From Dehalococcoidia bacterium (lineage in GTDB: Bacteria; Chloroflexota; Dehalococcoidia; GIF9; UBA5629): DNA of 12,454 bases. The notes under the pieces are model-generated. The model was not told where the DNA came from, made no database searches, and saw nothing but the letters and a program-made list of their open reading frames with translations. Below, in pieces: positions 1-6,178 of the stretch; position 1 is the first letter of the stretch; each line of letters begins with the position of its first letter. The translations under genes were made by a program, and so were the position numbers. Location: contig JAFGLP010000127.1 in NCBI GenBank assembly GCA_016927965.1, positions 1 through 12,454 on the forward strand, given 5' to 3'.

Positions 1-411
1 AGGCGGCGGCGGCTTTGGCGCCGGGCTTGGATACCACGGGGTTCCGGGATAATAAGGATAATTATAATAGGGGTAATTGTAATTATAAGGATAATTGTAA
101 TTATAGGGATACCGGTAAGAATACACAGGATAGGTACGGTAGATGACAGCAGGCTGTGAAGTGGTTGTATAAGTTGTTTGCTGCTGCTGCAGCTTGGATT
201 GCGCCTGGGAGAGCGCCTGCTGCGCCGAGTTCAACTGCTGCTGGCTGTTCGCCAGCTGCTGCTGAGTAGAACCAAGCTGGTTGCTCAGCGAATTGATCTG
301 GGTCTGCAGTGCCTGCACCTGATCGCTTGTTGCATAAGATACACAACTTGTAGCTGTTAACGTTGTTGCCAGTAAACATGCTAACAATATAATCAGCACT
401 TTTGCTTTCAT
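1..411 (-). CDS. Coiled-coil, Tyr/Pro/Asn-rich putative lipoprotein (3' end beyond window)
   Basis: An open frame starts at the ATG at 411 and reads to base 1 without a stop: 137 residues seen, C-terminus missing. The start is backed by a strong AAGGAGGAG site six bases upstream (core spacing). Residues 1-23 are a hydrophobic signal (MKAKVLIILLACLLATTLTA) ending at Cys24 in a loose lipobox (ATSC), so lipid anchoring is probable but not certain. Residues about 31-80 are Gln/Ser/Leu-rich with hydrophobic residues in heptad-like spacing (ALQTQINSLSNQLGSTQQQL), which suggests a coiled coil. From about residue 82 the sequence becomes Thr/Tyr/Pro/Asn-rich with repeated YPYNYN units, then a polyproline stretch at the edge. 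This composition fits a surface-exposed, low-complexity wall or S-layer-associated protein. I cannot name a family. It is transcribed divergently from the membrane pair at 866. Confidence 0.8.
   Translation of the reverse strand, partial: MKAKVLIILLACLLATTLTATSCVSYATSDQVQALQTQINSLSNQLGSTQQQLANSQQQLNSAQQALSQAQSKLQQQQTTYTTTSQPAVIYRTYPVYSYRYPYNYNYPYNYNYPYYNYPYYPGTPWYPSPAPKPPPP
74..109 (-). repeat. Two tandem 18-bp in-frame repeats encoding YPYNYN
   Basis: Bases 74-91 and 92-109 are two copies of an 18-bp unit with one mismatch (A88 versus G106). The unit is six codons long, so copy-number change would keep the frame. Partial degenerate copies continue towards base 54. It encodes the Tyr/Asn/Pro-rich tract of the left-edge protein. 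Confidence 0.85.
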
Positions 412-645
412 TTCTCTCCTCCTTAATAACTAGTATATTAAAGTAATATAAAGATTACTTGACGGCTGACTTATTAATGCCTGACAACAGGCTGACAATT
501 TGCCGGTTTTAACATGACCGGCCGCCTGCTGACCCTTAAAGACCTGACTTCCCCTCTAAAACATGCCCCGAAAGGCCGATGCAAATTCCCCGCTTAGAGA
601 AGCGCCGGCACCATCAGCCGGGACTACCAGCAAAGTCGGCTATTG

Positions 646-675
646 TTGACAGACTTAACTTTCATGCGCTATTAT
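646..675 (+). promoter_or_regulatory. Sigma-70-type promoter for the membrane-protein pair
   Basis: TTGACA (646-651) is a perfect -35, followed after 18 bases by TATTAT (670-675), five of six matches to the -10 consensus. It points at the gene at 866 with a leader of about 185 bases. The -10 runs into the left arm of a 9-bp inverted repeat. Confidence 0.65.
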
Positions 676-744
676 TGCAACTGTTTGCAATAACAATAGG
701 TTGTTTTTGCTTTTACTTGCATTAGCAATGAATTGTTCTACAAT
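672..744. promoter_or_regulatory. Cluster of inverted repeats, probable operator array
   Basis: Four dyads lie within 73 bp. TTATTGCAA (672-680) pairs perfectly with TTGCAATAA (685-693) around a 4-base centre. AACAA (692-696) mirrors TTGTT (701-705). TTGC (717-720) mirrors GCAA (725-728). ATTGT (732-736) mirrors ACAAT (740-744). The first overlaps the -10 and expected start point of the promoter at 646-675, and the last overlaps an alternative -10. TTGC/GCAA half-sites recur in two of them. This arrangement is typical of binding sites for a dimeric repressor, and I infer that role. No regulator gene is in the window, so the protein is unknown. Confidence 0.5.
717..744 (+). promoter_or_regulatory. 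Possible second promoter for the membrane-protein pair
   Basis: TACAAT (739-744) is one mismatch from the -10 consensus. TTGCAT (717-722) lies 16 bases upstream as a weaker -35. It would give a shorter leader of about 115 bases. It is less convincing than the promoter at 646-675. Confidence 0.35.
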
Positions 745-865
745 ACAGAGTTAAAGAGGCCTAGGCCCTCACAAGATATTAACCTTGATATTGAGGCTTC
801 CGTAAGGGAATGTGCAGCTCACAGTAAATAAATTATAAATTATCAGTAAGAGGAGGTAATCATTT

Positions 866-1270
866 ATGGCATGTTTTCTTGTACCCGCAGGAGAAGCTAT
901 CGTAACAACCATCGTTCAAAAGGTTGTTGAGAACAACGAGAAGAAAGCCGGCGGGCAAAAGGCCGACGCAACGGGATTGACCTGGAGCAGGAGACTGGGG
1001 TGGCTGAATAAGCTTCTTTGGGGAGGAGTCATATTGCTGGCATTGGAGCATGTATGGCATGGAGAAGTCGTCCCCTGGCCGCCATTTTTGACCGCCATGG
1101 AAAACCCGGCTGATATAGCCCCCATGCTGCAAGAAATGGCCATCTTCGGCACCAGCATGGCCGTCTTAGTAACAGTTGTCTGGGCCATCATGATCATCAT
1201 TGCTGAAGTGAAGACCAGGTCCAAAGCGGCGCCCAAAGCGGCAAGCGTACCTGCCAGCGGAGGCGCATAA
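866..1270 (+). CDS. Small membrane protein, first of a paralogous pair
   Basis: The protein has 134 residues. The ATG at 866 follows AGGAGGT (851-857) by eight bases. An N-terminal hydrophobic or amphipathic stretch (residues 4-21) precedes a charged Lys/Glu segment (22-43). Two membrane helices follow, about 48-66 and 93-113, with a Pro/Trp-containing loop between, then a Lys/Ala-rich tail likely in the cytoplasm. The first main helix ends in EHVWHGE (61-67), placing two histidines and two acids at the membrane edge. Its WG...EHV and G.S...VW...II patterns recur at identical internal spacing in the next gene. The stop overlaps the next start by one base (TAATG), so the two are translationally coupled and probably made in equal amounts. 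I recall similar uncharacterised pairs in anaerobes, but cannot name the family. Function unknown; a hetero-oligomeric membrane complex is an inference. Confidence 0.85.
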   Translation: MACFLVPAGEAIVTTIVQKVVENNEKKAGGQKADATGLTWSRRLGWLNKLLWGGVILLALEHVWHGEVVPWPPFLTAMENPADIAPMLQEMAIFGTSMAVLVTVVWAIMIIIAEVKTRSKAAPKAASVPASGGA

Positions 1271-1566
1271 TGTGGCTCATCATGACTGCACTGGCAGCCG
1301 TAACAACATCCGCCATATGGTACGCACAGGCCCCCAATGATAAGTATAAAACAGGCCTATTAAGCCTGTTTTTCTGGGGAGCTACTCTTATGTGGCTTAC
1401 CGACCATGTCATAGCATATTTAATAGAAAGAGGAGAGTTCTTCGAGATAAACCTTGATGCCACGATGCTCGGGCTCTCCGTAATTGTTTTTGCCCTGATA
1501 GTATGGGTGCTGAACTTGATCATCAGCGACCCCAGGGGCGTTTTGAAAACAGCTCTAAAACGGTAA
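1270..1566 (+). CDS. Small membrane protein, second of a paralogous pair
   Basis: The protein has 98 residues and starts at the ATG sharing base 1270 with the upstream stop. It has three predicted membrane helices: about residues 1-19, 29-50 and 65-86, with a short basic tail (RGVLKTALKR). APNDKY (21-26) forms the first loop. W36-G37...D45-H46-V47 matches W52-G53...E61-H62-V63 of the upstream protein with no gap. G68.S70...V78-W79...I84-I85 likewise matches G95.S97...V105-W106...I111-I112. The helix-connecting loop is about 11 residues shorter here. The two are therefore diverged tandem duplicates. No catalytic domain is visible. The conserved acid-His at the membrane edge might bind a metal, proton or partner, but this is speculation. 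The gene lacks a strong ribosome site of its own, consistent with coupling. Confidence 0.85.
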   Translation: MWLIMTALAAVTTSAIWYAQAPNDKYKTGLLSLFFWGATLMWLTDHVIAYLIERGEFFEINLDATMLGLSVIVFALIVWVLNLIISDPRGVLKTALKR

Positions 1567-1585
1567 TAACGGCTTTATTTTCTAT

Positions 1586-1635
1586 TCAAGCCGGCTGGTC
1601 GCCTGATATTTCGATGAATACACCGGCCGGCTTGA
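1586..1635. terminator. Long 14-bp stem-loop after the membrane-protein pair
   Basis: Bases 1586-1599 pair with 1622-1635 (TCAAGCCGGC with GCCGGCTTGA, then one G:T and three more pairs), leaving a 22-base loop. It starts 20 bases after the stop at 1566. No T run follows on the plus strand, so it is not a textbook intrinsic terminator. It could end or protect the transcript, or be a regulatory dyad. Confidence 0.5.
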
Positions 1636-1848
1636 TCAATAACGATACCCTGTAGTATTTTTTAATCTTCGTCACTATTAAATCTCTGTATCGCCCGGAT
1701 CCGTAACTATAGCCGACAGCAGAGCAGAGGCTGATATCATCGGTTCACCGCATCCAATTCCCCCCCATTGGCCTCCAGTATTGAATGACCGTCAATAAAT
1801 CGGTATGAGCAACCGCAGGGTGTTGTGCACCTGGATTGAAGTTGATGA

Positions 1849-1877
1849 TTGACAGGGCTGATCACTGTTGGTATTTT
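1849..1877 (+). promoter_or_regulatory. Candidate promoter for the vWA/J-domain operon
   Basis: TTGACA (1849-1854) is a perfect -35. After 17 bases comes TATTTT (1872-1877), four of six -10 matches. The leader to the gene at 1963 would be about 80 bases. The TATAAT at 1944-1949 is an alternative -10 without a recognisable -35. Confidence 0.45.
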
Positions 1878-1962
1878 GTATGATAGACTGGCTTCCTGTA
1901 ATCCATTTAAACTCAAACGATATCAAAACGTTGATTAATGACATATAATTGGATGGAAACAG

Positions 1963-2634
1963 ATGATGAACAACGATAAAGCTCTTGAGAAAAGCGGCGG
2001 CCCTGTTCAGCGAAGCGTTTCAGTTCCCGGTGAAGGCATCGAGATTGTCCGCAGGGGCAAACCGGTAGCAGGATCAACGCAAACAGGCCATGTCTATCTG
2101 CTGGTGGATTGCTCGGTCAGTATGAGGGACAGCAAGATAAAACAGGCTAAAAGCGGAGCTTTGAAATTCGCCAGGGCGGCCCTTTCCAAGGGCTACGATA
2201 CCGGATTGATCCAGTTTGATTCATCAGCCACACTTTTATGTGAACCCAACGAAGATATCTCCATACTGGAAAAGGCTATCGAGAACATCAGCATCGGCGA
2301 CCGCACCCACATAGCCAAGGCCATAGATAAGGCCTATGACTTTCTTAAGGATATGTCCGGCGCCCGGGTCATTGTACTGATTACAGATGGCATGCCGAAT
2401 GGAGAAGGAGACCCTAAAACAACGATCAGGACAGCCGATATAGTCAAGAAAAACGGTATAGATATAATTGCCATCGGCACAGATGATGCTAACAAGGCTT
2501 TCTTAAACCGGCTGGCTTCACGGACTGACCTGGCGGTCAGAACAGACAATGTAAAGCTGGAAAAAACTATCGTGGATGCCGCCCTGCTGCTTCCTTCCGG
2601 GGACTCCAAAAACCGCAAAGCACTGAAGCAATAA
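1963..2634 (+). CDS. Soluble von Willebrand factor A (vWA) domain protein
   Basis: The protein has 223 residues with no signal peptide or membrane helix, so it should be cytosolic. After a 40-residue N-terminal extension, a single vWA domain spans about residues 42-210. The metal-ion-dependent adhesion site (MIDAS) looks complete: D49-C-S51-V-S53 (DCSVS) after the hydrophobic strand VYLLV, then T115 in GDRTH, and D142 in LITDG. This predicts a divalent metal bound and used to grip a partner's acidic residue. The start is the first of two ATGs (1963 or 1966). GGATGG (1951-1956) is a weak ribosome site compatible with either. An ATG at 1953 dies after eight codons. The gene ends five bases before a J-domain gene, implying one operon and possible translational coupling. 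Stand-alone vWA proteins of this size occur with chaperone, kinase/phosphatase and stress-resistance (TerY-like) modules. Here the only visible partner is the J-domain protein. Its precise target is unknown. Confidence 0.88.
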   Translation: MMNNDKALEKSGGPVQRSVSVPGEGIEIVRRGKPVAGSTQTGHVYLLVDCSVSMRDSKIKQAKSGALKFARAALSKGYDTGLIQFDSSATLLCEPNEDISILEKAIENISIGDRTHIAKAIDKAYDFLKDMSGARVIVLITDGMPNGEGDPKTTIRTADIVKKNGIDIIAIGTDDANKAFLNRLASRTDLAVRTDNVKLEKTIVDAALLLPSGDSKNRKALKQ

Positions 2635-2639
2635 ATGAC

Positions 2640-4022
2640 ATGGCCGATTTTGAAGATTACTATGAGGTACTCCAGGTACATCCCCTGGCCGAGCCGGAGG
2701 TCATCCAGAAAGCCTACACTGCATTAGCTAATAAATATCATCCCGACAAGAACCCCAGCGCTGCCGCAGCAGCAAAGATGCGTAAGATCAATTCCGCCTA
2801 TGATGTGTTAAAGGACCCCGAGAAGCGCAGGCAGTATGATGACGATTGGAAAAGCAAAAACCAGGCGCCCCGTCCACCGGTAAATAAGCCTAAACCCGCC
2901 GTTGAGCCGGATTCTATTCAGTTCAGCAATGTTAAGCCCAACGTCATTCAACATGCTTCCTTCATCATCCGCAATGCAGGAGGCGCATATAAAAAGATCT
3001 GGTTCAGCAATCCCGCCTCCTGGGTAAAAGTCACTACATACGCTTCACTAAGCGAATCAGATGAACTGCCGTTGAAAGTGGAGATAGAGGCTGCCGGTGA
3101 TGAGCGTAACAGGGATTACGTTGAGTTTATCAAAGTCAGGCTTGATGATGAAGAAACCCGGTTGAGAGTAGGGCTCTCAACACAGACCTTGCCCGCAGAC
3201 AGACCGCAGTCCGCTGCAAAAGGAAAATTCGCCAGCTTTATCAGTCCGCTCTGGTTTAAATTGACCCTCGGTATAGCGCTGGCAGCCATCGTTGTCTTTG
3301 CTGTTATTGAACTGGCCCCCTCACTCACAGGCAACAATCAGAATAGCCAGGGTACACCAGCTACCCCACCATCATCTTCTTCACAACGAGCGCCAGGGCA
3401 GGAACAGAGACAAGTATCGAGAGAGGAGTCTTCAACAACATCTGCCACCTCCGGAGATACAATCCTCACGGAAATCGATCTCTCTTCCATCTCTAACTTC
3501 ACTACGCGCATCAATGGTCTACCGTCCGGTTTCCAGACCTTCAACGGGATACCGTTTTATATCGCAGAGAATCAGATTTTCATGACGCAGTACGGTTCGG
3601 CCTCTCTGCCGGATGAAGGATCAATAAGTGTCTCTATAAGCAACCCATTAAACGTATTCATTCTGATAAATACCACTGATACCTATCAGCAATTCTTGAA
3701 TAAACAGGCCGGCAAAGTTACGCTTGTATTCGATAATAACGCCTCGCAAGAAATCTATCTGATTGTAGGACAGAATATACGTGAATATACCACGGATTCC
3801 CCGACAGTCCAGACGGTTAGCGAACCGTCTACCCTGATGGCCTGGCAGGGAGGTACTAATCCCGCGTTTTTAATCGATATGCTCACCATCCCGGTCAGTA
3901 CCAACAACCAATCCCGCACGCTGAAACAGATTGTTATCACCGACGTCTCCGATACAATGACTGATTCCAGCAATCCCGGGCTGATAATCTGGGCCCTGAC
4001 AGTTTCTCATGTAGCGGAATAG
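2640..4022 (+). CDS. Membrane-anchored J-domain protein with extracytoplasmic beta-sandwich
   Basis: The protein has 460 residues. Residues 5-68 are a J domain with helix II ending in the Hsp70-activating HPD (34-36) and the usual helix III ([18 protein letters not shown]). There is no Gly/Phe region or DnaJ zinc finger, so it is a class C (type III) J protein. A Pro/Lys linker (75-88) leads to a beta-rich segment (about 90-183) that reads like an Ig-type fold, unassigned. A single membrane helix (about 205-227) precedes a Ser/Thr/Gln-rich linker (231-275). A C-terminal beta-sandwich-like domain (276-458) contains GLPSGF...FNGIPFYI, reminiscent of sugar- or ligand-binding sandwiches. With the HPD necessarily meeting cytosolic DnaK, the C-terminal half should lie outside the membrane. 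The ATG at 2640 follows the vWA stop closely and has only a weak ribosome site. The architecture suggests recruiting Hsp70 to an envelope event sensed outside, which is inference. Confidence 0.87.
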   Translation: MADFEDYYEVLQVHPLAEPEVIQKAYTALANKYHPDKNPSAAAAAKMRKINSAYDVLKDPEKRRQYDDDWKSKNQAPRPPVNKPKPAVEPDSIQFSNVKPNVIQHASFIIRNAGGAYKKIWFSNPASWVKVTTYASLSESDELPLKVEIEAAGDERNRDYVEFIKVRLDDEETRLRVGLSTQTLPADRPQSAAKGKFASFISPLWFKLTLGIALAAIVVFAVIELAPSLTGNNQNSQGTPATPPSSSSQRAPGQEQRQVSREESSTTSATSGDTILTEIDLSSISNFTTRINGLPSGFQTFNGIPFYIAENQIFMTQYGSASLPDEGSISVSISNPLNVFILINTTDTYQQFLNKQAGKVTLVFDNNASQEIYLIVGQNIREYTTDSPTVQTVSEPSTLMAWQGGTNPAFLIDMLTIPVSTNNQSRTLKQIVITDVSDTMTDSSNPGLIIWALTVSHVAE

Positions 4023-4067
4023 ACTTAATGGTTCTATCTCCATATATCGGCTAAACAGGCTTCCAGA

Positions 4068-4080
4068 CCTGATGGTCAGG
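4068..4080 (+). other. Small hairpin after the J-domain gene
   Basis: CCTGA (4068-4072) pairs with TCAGG (4076-4080) around TGG. A second mini-dyad, GGGT-ATA-ACCC, follows directly. No T run follows, so termination is only a weak possibility. Confidence 0.25.
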
Positions 4081-4136
4081 GTATAACCCTAACATATTTC
4101 ATGGGTGGAGTGTGTTTGCGATAGGGATTGCATCGA

Positions 4137-4166
4137 TTGTCCTTTGAATAAAAATAGTGTTATATT
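4137..4166 (+). promoter_or_regulatory. Promoter for the META-domain lipoprotein
   Basis: TTGTCC (4137-4142, four of six) is followed after 18 bases by TATATT (4161-4166, five of six). It sits about 30 bases before the start codon in an A+T-rich stretch. This suggests the lipoprotein is its own transcription unit rather than a third gene of the vWA/J operon. Confidence 0.5.
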
Positions 4167-4195
4167 AGTTTAAAATAATTGTTAAGGAGTCATTG

Positions 4196-4753
4196 ATGAA
4201 GGCCAGGATTTTAATTAGCATTTTATTAATCAGCGTGATTAGCCTCACAGCCTGCATCAACATAAATACACCGGGGGCCGATACCGGCAGCAATTCTACA
4301 TCGGAAACAGCCTCTGACACTACATCCACCGGGACTTCATCGCCAACAATACCAACACCACCTTCATCATCCAATGTTCCCTCACCACCAACAATACAGA
4401 TTATGCAGTTCGAAGACCGCACATGGGTGCTGGAAAAATACGGTAAAGTCGGCAATCTGCAAAATGCCATAGCCGGGAAAGAGGTCAGCGCCAGGTTCGA
4501 CAGCCCCAGCGGCAAGGTAAGTGGCTCAGCAGGGTGCAACAGCTATTCCGCCAGCTATCAGAGAAACATCAACAAAGTGATCGTCACTAACATGACCTCC
4601 ACCATGATGAGCTGCCCGGTACCCACCGGCATCATGGCACAGGAAAGCGCTTTTAAAGACGCTCTCCTCGGCGCTGAAAGCTGTAAAATCGTGGGGAATA
4701 AGCTGGAGATCAACTGCACACTGAACCGGCTCCTGATCTTCGTACCTAAATAG
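4196..4753 (+). CDS. META/HslJ-like domain lipoprotein
   Basis: The protein has 185 residues from the ATG at 4196. A TTG three bases upstream would extend it by one codon, but AAGGAG (4184-4189) is six bases from the ATG and only three from the TTG. The signal peptide ends in a clear lipobox, LTAC, with Cys20 as the lipidated residue. Residues about 25-65 are a Ser/Thr/Pro-rich spacer typical of a surface tether. From about residue 70 comes a META domain: a W-V-L-E strand, a central SGSAGCNSYSASY motif, an M-T-S-T-M-M-S-C strand, and a later A-Q-E-S-A-F helix. Members include E. coli HslJ (heat-induced, novobiocin-related) and many lipoproteins of unknown action. Cysteines in GCN, SCP, SCK and NCT could form disulfides outside the cell. 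The role is probably structural or stress-related; no enzymatic activity is indicated. Confidence 0.87.
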   Translation: MKARILISILLISVISLTACININTPGADTGSNSTSETASDTTSTGTSSPTIPTPPSSSNVPSPPTIQIMQFEDRTWVLEKYGKVGNLQNAIAGKEVSARFDSPSGKVSGSAGCNSYSASYQRNINKVIVTNMTSTMMSCPVPTGIMAQESAFKDALLGAESCKIVGNKLEINCTLNRLLIFVPK

Positions 4754-4967
4754 CGGGGCGTTTATCTTAGGGTATTCTCACCTCATCCACCGAACCTGGC
4801 CGCTTTAATGCACTTGCTTCAGTAAAGGCATTCCCCCACCTGGCAATAGCTATCATTCATCATTAATGCTGCATTCCCCGGCACCCTCTGAAATATTAGT
4901 ATTTTAATCATTCTTTAGCCATTTGATAGATACTACATTCATAAATAATAAAACGTCCTTAACATTA

Positions 4968-4997
4968 TTGAACTATTTTTTAAACCTATTGTAAAAT
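4968..4997 (+). promoter_or_regulatory. Promoter for the PAS-GGDEF gene
   Basis: TTGAAC (4968-4973) and TAAAAT (4992-4997, five of six) are separated by 18 bases, about 38 bases before the ATG at 5035. The remaining gene-free sequence from 4754 holds no other recognisable element. Confidence 0.5.
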
Positions 4998-5034
4998 ATA
5001 TTTGATGGGCGGCTATTAACGGGGGGCTGAGCAC

Positions 5035-6012
5035 ATGGTAAAAAGGCAACAAATACAAAAACAACCAGGTCAATTTAGTAGCGCAGATACCAATCATAAT
5101 CAAACATCCCGGAAATTAAAAGATTCCGAGCTACAGTACCGGCGTCTCTTTGAAACAGCTCAAGATGGCATATTAATTCTCAATGGGACTACAGGATCAA
5201 TCGAAGATGTCAACCCCTTTCTATTAGCAATGTTGGGATACTCACGGGATGAAATGATAGGCAAGATGCTCTGGCAAATCGGTGCTTTTACGGATGTGAA
5301 ACGAAGTAAAGTGGCCTTTCAAAAACTACAACGGGATGATTACATCCGCTTCGACAACCTGCCACTTGAAACCAAGGCAGGAAAACCGTTTGCAGTCGAG
5401 TTTATATCCAATGCATATTTAGTAGATCATCGTAGAGTTATCCAGTGCAATATACGTGATATTACCGAGCGCGAGAGACTCAAGGATGAGCTAAAGGAGT
5501 TGGCTACTCATGATAGCCTGACCGGTTTGCCAAACAGGATGCTATTATTCGACCGTTTTACTGTAGGCGCGGCAAACTCACAACGGAAAAGGAAAAGGCT
5601 GGCATTGATGTCACTTGATCTGGACAAATTTAAAACTATTAATGACAGGTTTGGTCATGATGCAGGAGACAAGGTACTGGTCGCTTCAGCCAATCGTCTT
5701 ACGAATATTTTACGCAAGGTTGATACCGTTGCCCGTATTGGAGGAGATGAGTTTGTTGTGCTTTTATGGGAAGTGGATCAGAAAGACGATGTCATCAAAG
5801 TCGCACAAAAAATATTAGAGGGCTTTCACAAACCATTGATCATTGGCACACATCCGATCACTATTACCGTTAGCATGGGAATTGCTATATTCCCTGAAGA
5901 TGGTACCACCCTTGAAAAATTAATTAATAAATCCGATCAATTGCTATATAAAGTGAAGGAAAGCGGCAGGAATAGTTTTCTGTTATCTGGCAACAGATTA
6001 ACTGGTAAATAA
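5035..6012 (+). CDS. PAS-GGDEF diguanylate cyclase, cytosolic
   Basis: The protein has 325 residues without membrane helices. It should make cyclic di-GMP from two GTP as a dimer. A PAS sensor domain spans about residues 30-143, ending in the usual PAC-like NIRDITERERLKDEL, which links as a signalling helix into the GGDEF domain (about 152-316). The active-site loop is canonical, RIGGDEF with GGDEF at 236-240, and the metal-binding Asp in SLDLDKFK (D195) is present. An inhibitory I-site, R227-K-V-D230, lies five residues before GGDEF, so product feedback is expected. No EAL or HD-GYP domain is attached. The start has a G-rich ribosome site (5021-5026). The PAS ligand cannot be read: no obvious heme His or flavin Cys motif stands out. 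It faces the minus-strand zinc-ribbon gene, and no clear terminator is visible in the 166 bases between. Confidence 0.95.
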   Translation: MVKRQQIQKQPGQFSSADTNHNQTSRKLKDSELQYRRLFETAQDGILILNGTTGSIEDVNPFLLAMLGYSRDEMIGKMLWQIGAFTDVKRSKVAFQKLQRDDYIRFDNLPLETKAGKPFAVEFISNAYLVDHRRVIQCNIRDITERERLKDELKELATHDSLTGLPNRMLLFDRFTVGAANSQRKRKRLALMSLDLDKFKTINDRFGHDAGDKVLVASANRLTNILRKVDTVARIGGDEFVVLLWEVDQKDDVIKVAQKILEGFHKPLIIGTHPITITVSMGIAIFPEDGTTLEKLINKSDQLLYKVKESGRNSFLLSGNRLTGK

Positions 6013-6178
6013 TCCTGCTGCCAATACCCCTTGTTCGCTCTGCTCATATTTTTCTTTTGAGAACAGATAAGCTTATTGTCTTATTAGCGTGATTTAATGC
6101 GATACTTTGTATTTCATATCAAACTACACTAACGAGTATTTCCGCAGTCAGCTTAAATTGCAGCAGGGACCGATATCA

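Larger units (their letters stand above)
412..865. other. Divergent intergenic region (454 bp)
   Basis: No protein gene is supported here. The left part (412-640) holds the leader of the minus-strand lipoprotein gene and several small dyads: GCCGGT 502-507 with ACCGGC 517-522, CGCTT 591-595 with AAGCG 600-604, and AGCCG 616-620 with CGGCT 637-641. None is followed by a T run, so they look more like operators or leader structure than terminators. A minus-strand TATACT (bases 437-432) could be a -10 for the lipoprotein gene, but no convincing -35 accompanies it. The right part carries the plus-strand promoter and inverted-repeat cluster, then a leader of roughly 120-185 bases before the gene at 866. 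I recognise no riboswitch class in that leader. Confidence 0.6.
1567..1962. other. Intergenic region between two plus-strand operons (396 bp)
   Basis: No gene is supported. It contains a long hairpin just after the membrane pair (1586-1635) and a second small dyad, CCAAT (1754-1758) with ATTGG (1767-1771), whose loop holds a run of seven C (1760-1766). A promoter candidate lies at 1849-1877. A perfect TATAAT at 1944-1949 has no clear -35 and lies only about 14 bases from the start codon. Nothing else is recognisable between 1640 and 1750. Confidence 0.6.

Noticed and set aside
101..379. 92-residue minus-strand frame at the left edge
   Set aside because: It is out of frame with the lipoprotein gene starting at 411, which has a strong ribosome site, signal peptide and continuous coiled-coil coding. 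This frame is a shadow.
1760..1766. Run of seven C in a small hairpin loop, possible phase-variable tract
   Set aside because: It is short and about 200 bases from the nearest start codon, not positioned within a promoter spacer or coding frame.
1953..1979. ATG upstream of the vWA start
   Set aside because: It reads only eight codons to a TAA in another frame. It could be a tiny leader peptide, but nothing supports that.
3292..3585. 97-residue plus-strand frame inside the J-domain gene
   Set aside because: It is an alternative frame across the Ser/Thr linker, with no ribosome site or recognisable domain.
6014..6167. Distant inverted repeat CCTGCTG / CAGCAGG flanking the gap between convergent genes
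   Set aside because: Seven bases separated by about 140 bases is expected by chance, and there is no insertion-sequence content or target duplication.
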